Part shown: positions 33,672-38,635 of the stretch, piece by piece
Position numbering within the stretch: position 1 is the first letter of the stretch
Layout of the letters: every line of letters begins with the position of its first letter
NCBI GenBank assembly: GCA_014804615.1
Contig: JAAUZL010000003.1
Location: forward strand, 27,536-66,170
DNA: 38,635 bases
Direction of reading: 5' to 3'
Origin: Lachnospiraceae bacterium
Lineage (GTDB): Bacteria > Bacillota > Clostridia > Lachnospirales > Lachnospiraceae
Translations under genes and position numbers: made by a program
The notes under the pieces: generated by a model
What the model was told of the DNA's origin: nothing
Seen by the model: only the letters and a program-made list of their open reading frames with translations
The model's database searches: none

Positions 33672-35507
33672 ATGGCGTTTCCAAAGTCCAGAATTCTTTC
33701 TGCAAAGAACTTATCACAGATAATAAAGGAATCAACCGAAAATAGTGATCAACGGTTCTGTTTCATCTTGGGTTCTGGTGCATCGGTAGAATCTGGCATT
33801 CCCGTTGGTAGTACTCTTGAGATGCGGTGGATGAATTATCTCATGGGCAAGCCGGGAGACCAAGGGATGCCTGTGATGGATGCAGAAGAGACGCGGAGAC
33901 TTGCCAATGCCCTGTATGAAGAAGATGAAATGGAGCACAAGTTTGATGAGATCGAAGCGGCATGGCGAAAGGTCAAAGAAGAGGGCGGAGCGATTTCAAG
34001 CAAGTACTATTTTGATATCTATAAATTGCGTTTTCATGACAATCCGCGTATGGGGTATAGGTATCTGGAAAAAATCATGGAGCATTCTGACCCCAGCCTT
34101 GGCTATCACGCATTGGCAAAACTATTAACAGAGAACAATCAGAATAATCTGGTCATTACCACGAATTTCGACAGTCTGGTGGAAGATGCTCTGTTCTTGT
34201 ACACAGATAAGAAGCCACTTGTTGTCAGCCATGAATCCTTAGCGGACTATATGGATGCAAATATCCAACGTCCCATTGTGGCAAAGGTGCATCGCGGCTT
34301 GATGTACGCGCCGTTGAACAGTCCGGAGACGACAAACGAATTGAAATTAGAATGGCAGACAGCACTGAACCATGCGCTCAATACCTACACGCCCATTGTG
34401 ATTGGATATGCCGGCGGTGATCACAGTTTGATGTCATTTTTAGAGGACGAGCGTACGGATATGCGTAGAGGCGTATATTGGTGCTATTGTGGAAAGCCTG
34501 ATTCCTCTGATTTGCCCGAAAAGAAGATTCAGAGATTTGTGAAAAAACGGAATGGATATTTCGTCGCTATTGATGGATTTGACGCTTTGATGGTAGAAAT
34601 CGGAAAAGTCATGTATGGAGATGCCATCCGACCGGGTCTTACGGCAGAGCATCTGAAGAAAAATTATGAGAATCGTGTTCAGCGATATAATCAGCAATGG
34701 GAGAAACTGAATGAAAAACCGGAAATTCAGGAAGCTCTTCAGGAAATGAATGAAGCGGAGCGGCATGAAGAAGAACAGCGGGAGAAAGCACAGACACTTA
34801 CCGTTTGGGATTATATTCGCCGAGGAAACCGTGCCCGTAGCGAGGGTCGCCTACATGAGGCTATGGAAGAGTATTCAGAAGCAATTATAAAATATCCAGA
34901 AAATGCAGGTGCGTATGTTGGGCGTGGAAATATATATGACGATTTAGGGCAGTATGAAAAGGCTATCGAAGATTGCGATAAAGCAATTGAGTTGGATCCT
35001 AATTATGCAATGGCATATTATAATCGTGGTAATGAATATGAAAAGATAGGGCAGCATGAAGAGGCCATTAGAGATTACGATAAAGCAATTGAGCTGGATC
35101 CCAATTATACAGATGCATATTATAACCGTGGTAATGTATATGAAAATTTAGGGCAGCATGAAAAGGCCATCAAAGATTACGATAAAGCAATTGAGCTGGC
35201 CCCCAATGATGCAATGGCATATAATAATCGTGGTGTAGCATATGACAGTTTAGGGCAGCGTGAAAAGGCCATCAAAGATTATGATAAAGCAATTGAGTTG
35301 GACCCCGATTATGCAAAGGCATATAATAACCGTGGTGTTGTATATGACGATTTAGGGCAACATGAAAAGGCTATCAAAGATTACGATAAAGCAATTGAGC
35401 TGAATCCAGAGTATAAAAATGCCTATCTTGGTCGCGCAGGAGTGTATTCAGCCATCGGCGAGGAGGCACTTGCGGAAGCGGATCGGAAGAAAGCGGAAGA
35501 ATTGTAA
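33672..35507 (+). CDS. SIR2-like domain protein with C-terminal TPR repeats
   Basis: A 611-residue protein. Residues about 25-310 form a SIR2-like NAD-binding domain: FILGSGASVESGIP (31-44), TTNFDSLVEDAL, AKVHRGL with the expected His, and IGYAGGDHSL. A helical, charged linker leads to about six tetratricopeptide repeats (about 385-605; units like YNRGNVYENLGQHEKAIKDY). Related SIR2 domains in bacteria deplete NAD+ during phage infection, with repeat domains as sensors, so an abortive-infection role is plausible but inferred. The ATG at 33672 has GAGGGG 8 nt upstream. It has its own promoter and appears to be a single-gene unit. Confidence 0.88.
   Translation: MAFPKSRILSAKNLSQIIKESTENSDQRFCFILGSGASVESGIPVGSTLEMRWMNYLMGKPGDQGMPVMDAEETRRLANALYEEDEMEHKFDEIEAAWRKVKEEGGAISSKYYFDIYKLRFHDNPRMGYRYLEKIMEHSDPSLGYHALAKLLTENNQNNLVITTNFDSLVEDALFLYTDKKPLVVSHESLADYMDANIQRPIVAKVHRGLMYAPLNSPETTNELKLEWQTALNHALNTYTPIVIGYAGGDHSLMSFLEDERTDMRRGVYWCYCGKPDSSDLPEKKIQRFVKKRNGYFVAIDGFDALMVEIGKVMYGDAIRPGLTAEHLKKNYENRVQRYNQQWEKLNEKPEIQEALQEMNEAERHEEEQREKAQTLTVWDYIRRGNRARSEGRLHEAMEEYSEAIIKYPENAGAYVGRGNIYDDLGQYEKAIEDCDKAIELDPNYAMAYYNRGNEYEKIGQHEEAIRDYDKAIELDPNYTDAYYNRGNVYENLGQHEKAIKDYDKAIELAPNDAMAYNNRGVAYDSLGQREKAIKDYDKAIELDPDYAKAYNNRGVVYDDLGQHEKAIKDYDKAIELNPEYKNAYLGRAGVYSAIGEEALAEADRKKAEEL
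34905..35414 (+). repeat. Five tandem 102-bp TPR-coding repeats
   Basis: Units of exactly 102 bp (34 codons) repeat with long shared stretches such as GATTACGATAAAGCAATTGA and TTTAGGGCA. Equivalent points fall at 34941, 35043, 35145 and so on. High DNA identity means copy number could change by recombination. Confidence 0.9.
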
Positions 35508-35569
35508 TGTCCTCATACCAGTGGTATAGCGGGGCAAACTTGATTCCCGTGGGAAGAAAGAGTTTTTTA

Positions 35570-35598
35570 TTGAAAAAGTAAAGGAAGCATGTTATAGT
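35570..35598 (+). promoter_or_regulatory. Promoter of the type I antitoxin RNA
   Basis: TTGAAA (35570-35575), 17-nt spacer and TATAGT (35593-35598); the predicted start is near 35605. Confidence 0.65.
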
Positions 35599-35604
35599 TA
35601 CTAC

Positions 35605-35700
35605 ATAACCAAAAGGAGCAACCGCCCACAAGGTGGGTTGACCAAATAATGTAGATAGAAAATCCACCCCATCACTGGCCAAAGTTTAGGGGTGGTTTTT
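35605..35700 (+). ncRNA. Putative type I antitoxin small RNA
   Basis: About 95 nt between a promoter and a terminator, with no ORF. It contains a 5' hairpin (CAACC...GGTTG with CCCAC/GTGGG, 35619-35640) and the terminator stem at its 3' end. It is transcribed convergently toward the minus-strand toxin gene and would be complementary to the toxin mRNA 3' region. Its role as antitoxin is inferred from position. Confidence 0.6.
35664..35700. terminator. Shared bidirectional terminator of the type I TA locus
   Basis: CCACCCC (35664-35670) pairs with GGGGTGG (35689-35695) followed by T5 on the plus strand; on the minus strand the same stem is followed by ATTTTC. The loop carries the palindrome TGGCCA, suited to loop-loop contact between the two RNAs. 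Confidence 0.8.
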
Positions 35701-35710
35701 CTATGTAGCT

Positions 35711-35800
35711 TTACTTACAAAACGTAAACACGAATGTAAGCAATGCCAAAAGGAAAAGACCAAAGGTCATTACATCCTTAAAATCAAAATGATTTTTCAT
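35711..35800 (-). CDS. Holin-like type I toxin peptide, 29 residues
   Basis: A very small hydrophobic peptide: charged start MKNHFDFKDVM, membrane helix TFGLFLLALLTFVFTF, and a short CK end. This is the layout of the putative holin-like/TxpA-BsrG-type toxins of Bacillota, which insert in the membrane and depolarise it. An extremely strong ribosome site (GGAGGTGAT on the minus strand, 35813-35805) precedes the ATG, which is unusual and typical of toxins that are blocked by RNA structure or antisense RNA. Its promoter lies at 35897-35869. It is too short for usual gene callers. Confidence 0.75.
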   Translation of the reverse strand: MKNHFDFKDVMTFGLFLLALLTFVFTFCK

Positions 35801-35868
35801 AGGCATCACCTCCATTCCATAGGAATATCGGGTCAGCCCACCCTGCAACACGGTTGTCCTTGTGGAGT

Positions 35869-35897
35869 ATTCTATCATAGCAAAAGAGTAAAAACAA
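35869..35897 (-). promoter_or_regulatory. Promoter of the holin-like toxin mRNA
   Basis: On the minus strand TTGTTT (35897-35892), 17-nt spacer and TAGAAT (35874-35869). Start near 35862 gives a 5' UTR of about 62 nt containing the 31-nt module and an ATTCC/GGAAT hairpin just before the ribosome site. Confidence 0.6.
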
Positions 35898-35982
35898 TCA
35901 TAATTGCGATAAATTTTTATCGTCTAAAATAGCATTTTAGTTATAAGTAAGAATAAAGGTTGGCACTGTCAAGAAAAAATAC

Positions 35983-36011
35983 TTGACACACTTTCCTCCT
36001 TATTGTACAAT
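35983..36011 (+). promoter_or_regulatory. Promoter of the ylxM-ffh-rpsP operon
   Basis: TTGACA (35983-35988), 17-nt spacer and TACAAT (36006-36011). The -35 is part of a perfect 7-bp inverted repeat, TGTCAAG (35967-35973) with CTTGACA (35982-35988). Confidence 0.85.
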
Positions 36012-36060
36012 GCAAAAGTCGGTTACTGTTCATCCAAAAGACAGCCGACAGAGGCCGGGC

Positions 36061-36414
36061 ATGGAAAAAATCGTAGAACAGGGTTTATTATATGATTTTT
36101 ATGGAGAACTGCTGACCAGACATCAGCAGGAGATCTACGAGAGCGTCGTGTATGAAAATCTTTCTCTGGGAGAGATCGCGGAGGCGCAGGGCGTAAGCAG
36201 ACAGGCGGTGCACGATATCGTCAAACGCTGTGACAAGACGCTTCTGGGTTATGAGGAGAAACTGAAGCTGGTAGCCCGGTTCGAGAGTATCAAGGAGAAG
36301 ATTTCACAGATCGATCAGCTTTCGGCACAGTATGAGAGCGGAGAGCTGGCGGATCCGTCATCTTACGGATCAAGGATCAGAGAGTTGTCTTCCCGGATCA
36401 TGCAGGAATTGTAG
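36061..36414 (+). CDS. ylxM: YlxM family SRP-associated regulatory protein
   Basis: A 117-residue helix-turn-helix protein of the YlxM/p13 family, which is encoded with ffh and stimulates the SRP GTPase in characterised relatives. The HTH is LGEIAEAQGVSRQAVHDIVK; the start MEKIVEQGLLYDFYGELLT is typical. The ATG at 36061 has AGAGG upstream; the longer frame from 35983 would begin on the promoter -35 box and is rejected. ffh follows after 89 nt that hold a long hairpin. Confidence 0.95.
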   Translation: MEKIVEQGLLYDFYGELLTRHQQEIYESVVYENLSLGEIAEAQGVSRQAVHDIVKRCDKTLLGYEEKLKLVARFESIKEKISQIDQLSAQYESGELADPSSYGSRIRELSSRIMQEL

Positions 36415-36416
36415 TA

Positions 36417-36483
36417 GCGTGAAAAGTACTTCTAAAGACGTCCCGCCATGGGACGGGACGCCAAGAAGAACTATGTTTCACGC
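36417..36483 (+). other. 67-nt long imperfect hairpin between ylxM and ffh
   Basis: Three nested stems: GCGTGAAA (36417-36424)/TTTCACGC (36476-36483), AGTACTTCT (36425-36433)/AGAAGAACT (36464-36472, one mismatch) and CGTCCCG (36439-36445)/CGGGACG (36454-36460). It starts 2 nt after the ylxM stop codon and ends about 6 nt before the ffh ribosome site. No T run, so it is not a standard terminator; it may be a processing or translation-control structure, or a tiny inserted palindromic element. Confidence 0.75.
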
Positions 36484-36503
36484 AGTAGAAAGGCGTGGGC
36501 TAT

Positions 36504-37871
36504 ATGGCGTTTGAGAGTCTGACAGATAAACTGCAGAATGTGTTTAAGAATCTGAGGAGCAAGGGCCGTCTCACGGAGGAGGATGTAAAAGTCGCTCTGA
36601 AAGAGGTCAAGATGGCGCTCTTAGAGGCCGACGTCAATTTTAAGGTGGTCAAACAGTTCGTCAAGTCCGTGGAGGAGCGGGCTGTCGGCGCAGATGTGTT
36701 AAACGGCTTAAATCCCGGGCAGATGGTCATTAAGATCGTGAATGAAGAGATGGTTTCCCTGATGGGCTCCGAGACCACGGAGATCGCCATGCAGCCGGGA
36801 AAAGCGATCACAGTCATCATGATGTGTGGCTTACAGGGTGCAGGTAAGACCACTACCACGGCGAAAATTGCCGGGAAGTTAAAGTTAAAAGGGAAAAAAT
36901 CTCTGTTAGTGGCCTGTGACGTGTATCGTCCGGCGGCCATCAAACAGTTACAAATTAACGGTGAGAAACAGCAGGTGGAGGTATTCTCCATGGGAGAGAA
37001 CCACAAACCTGTCAATATCGCAAAAGCAGCTTTAGAGCATGCGAAGAAGAACGGTCATAACGTGGTCATTTTGGATACGGCGGGCCGCCTGCACATAGAT
37101 GAAGAGATGATGGCGGAGCTGCAGGAGATCAAGGAGAATGTGGAAGTACATCAGACGCTCCTTGTGGTGGATGCCATGACAGGTCAGGATGCCGTCAATG
37201 TAGCCAAGGACTTCGATGAGAAGGTGGGCATAGACGGGGTGATCCTTTCCAAGATGGACGGTGATTCCAGAGGTGGTGCGGCGCTCTCCATCAAGGCAGT
37301 GACCGGTAAGCCGATTCTTTACATCGGTATGGGAGAGAAGCTTTCCGATCTGGAGCAGTTTTATCCGGACCGTATGGCCAACCGGATCCTGGGCATGGGC
37401 GATGTGCTGACGCTGATCGAGAAAGCCCAGCAGAATCTTGATATAGACGAAGAGAAAGAAAAAGAGATGGCTGCCCGCATGAAGAAAGGGAAGTTCGACT
37501 TTGAGGACTACCTGGAGAGCATGAAGCAGATGCGTAATATGGGCGGCCTTTCCAGTATTCTGGGCATGATGCCCGGCATGGGCAAGCAGATGGCGGATAT
37601 CGAGTCGGCGGTGGATGAGAAGCAGCTGGCGCGCATGGAGGCAATCGTCTTAAGTATGACGCGGGAGGAGCGGCAGAATCCCAAGCTCTTAAATCCCAGC
37701 AGAAAGGGACGTATTGCGAAGGGCGCCGGTGTGGATATCGCGCTGGTCAATCGGTTTGTCAAGCAGTTTGAGCAGTCCCAGAAGATGATGAAACAGCTTC
37801 CGGGTATGATGGGCGGCAAAAAGGGCCGTGGTCTATTCGGTGGCATGGGCGGTATGAAATTCCCATTTTAG
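36504..37871 (+). CDS. ffh: Signal recognition particle protein Ffh
   Basis: A 455-residue SRP54 GTPase that binds 4.5S/scRNA and signal peptides and delivers ribosomes to FtsY. The N domain starts AFESLTDKLQNVFKNLRSKG; G-domain motifs are GLQGAGKTTT near 107, DTAGR and SKMDGDSRGG; the C-terminal Met-rich M domain is visible (MKQMRNMGGLSSILGMMPGM, then GRIAKGAG and MMKQLPGMMGG). The ATG at 36504 has AAAGGCG upstream. rpsP follows within the operon. Confidence 0.99.
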   Translation: MAFESLTDKLQNVFKNLRSKGRLTEEDVKVALKEVKMALLEADVNFKVVKQFVKSVEERAVGADVLNGLNPGQMVIKIVNEEMVSLMGSETTEIAMQPGKAITVIMMCGLQGAGKTTTTAKIAGKLKLKGKKSLLVACDVYRPAAIKQLQINGEKQQVEVFSMGENHKPVNIAKAALEHAKKNGHNVVILDTAGRLHIDEEMMAELQEIKENVEVHQTLLVVDAMTGQDAVNVAKDFDEKVGIDGVILSKMDGDSRGGAALSIKAVTGKPILYIGMGEKLSDLEQFYPDRMANRILGMGDVLTLIEKAQQNLDIDEEKEKEMAARMKKGKFDFEDYLESMKQMRNMGGLSSILGMMPGMGKQMADIESAVDEKQLARMEAIVLSMTREERQNPKLLNPSRKGRIAKGAGVDIALVNRFVKQFEQSQKMMKQLPGMMGGKKGRGLFGGMGGMKFPF

Positions 37872-37924
37872 GGTTTCAAAAATAAATTACATTTAACAAA
37901 TTTTTTTACAGGAGGCAAAGAAAA

Positions 37925-38170
37925 ATGGCAGTTAAGATCAGATTAAGAAGAATGGGACAGAAAAAGCATCCTTTTTACAGGATCGTGGTGGCGGATTCCA
38001 GATCCCCCAGAGATGGCAGATGTATCGCCGAGATTGGTACCTATGATCCCAACACGGATCCCAGCACCTATAAGGTAAACGAGGAGGAAGCGAAGAAGTG
38101 GCTTGCCAACGGTGCGCAGCCTACAGAGATCGTGAGCAGAATCTTCAAGACGGTAGGCGTGACAAAATAA
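37925..38170 (+). CDS. rpsP: 30S ribosomal protein S16
   Basis: An 81-residue S16 of normal length: [19 protein letters not shown] then [12 protein letters not shown] and [21 protein letters not shown] lies upstream of the ATG. It assembles early into the small subunit. khpA follows after 31 nt. Confidence 0.99.
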   Translation: MAVKIRLRRMGQKKHPFYRIVVADSRSPRDGRCIAEIGTYDPNTDPSTYKVNEEEAKKWLANGAQPTEIVSRIFKTVGVTK

Positions 38171-38201
38171 GAGGGTTTCAAGTCGCTTTTGGAGGTGGAC
38201 T

Positions 38202-38429
38202 ATGAAAGAATTAGTGGAAGTGATCGCAAAAGCTCTTGTTGAAAACCCGGATGAGGTAGTGGTGACACAGAAGGAGGAAGGTAAGAATATCATCGTAGAA
38301 CTCCATGTAGCGCCATCCGATATGGGAAAAGTCATTGGCAAGCAGGGACGCATTGCAAAAGCAATCCGCTCTGTTGTCAAGGCGGCATCATCAAAAGGAA
38401 ATAAGAGAGTGGATGTGGAGATCATCTGA
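38202..38429 (+). CDS. khpA: KH-domain RNA-binding protein KhpA
   Basis: A 75-residue single KH-domain protein (YlqC/KhpA). The GxxG loop is visible in MGKVIGKQGRIAKAIRSVVK. It works with KhpB/Jag in RNA binding and in division/elongation control in characterised Bacillota. TTGGAGGTGG precedes the ATG. Its place between rpsP and rimM is conserved. Confidence 0.97.
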   Translation: MKELVEVIAKALVENPDEVVVTQKEEGKNIIVELHVAPSDMGKVIGKQGRIAKAIRSVVKAASSKGNKRVDVEII

Positions 38430-38436
38430 CAGATCA

Positions 38437-38467
38437 GCCTCACGGGGATTCTCCGTGAGGCATTTTA
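38437..38467 (+). terminator. Terminator/attenuator between khpA and rimM
   Basis: GCCTCACGG (38437-38445) pairs with CCGTGAGGC (38453-38461), followed by ATTTTA. It ends about 16 nt before rimM, so partial termination inside the operon is likely. Confidence 0.8.
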
Positions 38468-38482
38468 CATGCAGGAGTTATT

Positions 38483-38635
38483 ATGAAAACAGAGAGAAAC
38501 GATGAATTACAGGTGGGTGTAATCACCCAGACACACGGTATCCGCGGGGAAGTAAAGGTATTTCCCACCACGGACGATCCGAATCGGTTTAAGAAGCTGA
38601 AGGAAGTGACGCTGGCTGCCGGAAAAGAGCGTCTG
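38483..38635 (+). CDS. rimM: Ribosome maturation factor RimM, 3' end outside window
   Basis: The first 51 codons of RimM, which binds S19 and helps mature the 30S head. The family start is clear: [20 protein letters not shown] followed by [17 protein letters not shown] lies 5 nt before the ATG. The frame is open at the right window edge; trmD and rplS would be expected next. Confidence 0.96.
   Translation, partial: MKTERNDELQVGVITQTHGIRGEVKVFPTTDDPNRFKKLKEVTLAAGKERL

Larger units (their letters stand above)
35613..35861. repeat. Inverted 31-bp modules at the 5' ends of both TA transcripts
   Basis: 35613-35643 on the plus strand and 35861-35831 on the minus strand share AAGGA(G)CAACCG and GGTGGG(T/C)TGACC with a variable centre. 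Each lies at or just after the predicted start of its RNA, so both transcripts begin with nearly the same sequence. Confidence 0.75.

Noticed and set aside
34905-35414. Regular 102-bp repeats that might suggest a CRISPR-like or satellite array
   Set aside because: The repeats are in frame and encode 34-residue TPR units; there are no spacers of unique sequence.

Overview
The window looks like chromosomal DNA of a gut-type Lachnospiraceae (Clostridia, Bacillota). Evidence: the gene order yceD-rpmF-plsX-acpP-rnc-smc-ftsY and ylxM-ffh-rpsP-khpA-rimM, consensus TTGACA/TATAAT promoters with 17-nt spacers, strong GGAGG ribosome binding sites, an Rpn-type PD-(D/E)XK protein of the kind common in this family, and a very large LRR/MBG-type surface protein. 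No tRNA, rRNA, CRISPR array or intact insertion sequence was seen.

Layout. (1) 1-2.9 kb: the 3' part of a chemoreceptor gene, then an Rpn/PDDEXK-family protein. (2) 3.1-8.7 kb: a 1873-residue secreted, membrane-anchored adhesin-like protein. (3) 8.7-17.4 kb: housekeeping genes for ribosome protein L32, phospholipid and fatty-acid synthesis, RNase III, chromosome condensation, the SRP receptor and threonine dehydratase. A FapR-like palindrome sits in the plsX promoter. (4) 17.5-20.2 kb: YitT-family membrane protein, membrane-anchored GH25 lysozyme, and a DUF1905-like/C39-like fusion protein.

(5) 20.2-36 kb: a large, mostly AT-richer accessory island separating ftsY from its usual neighbours ylxM-ffh. 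It starts with a hydrolase gene remnant and a type III toxin-antitoxin locus (ToxN/AbiQ-family RNase with a short antitoxin RNA). Next come many small, separately acquired-looking genes: HD, NUDIX, HAD and MBL hydrolases, several GNAT acetyltransferases (one frameshifted, one resembling AAC(6')), a zinc-dependent phospholipase C-like protein, an ANT(6)/AadE streptomycin adenylyltransferase, PAP2 phosphatase and a radical SAM protein. A MATE efflux gene behind a leader-peptide attenuator follows, then a methyltransferase/LysR divergent pair with interleaved promoters and a SIR2-TPR protein that may be a defence gene. The island ends with an apparently complete type I toxin-antitoxin locus: a 29-residue holin-like toxin missing from ordinary ORF calls and a convergent small RNA.

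(6) 36-38.6 kb: ylxM-ffh-rpsP-khpA-rimM with its own promoter, an unusual long hairpin between ylxM and ffh, and an attenuator-like terminator before rimM. The most noteworthy items are the two RNA-regulated toxin loci at the two ends of the island, the attenuated MATE gene, the SIR2-TPR gene and the FapR-like operator.
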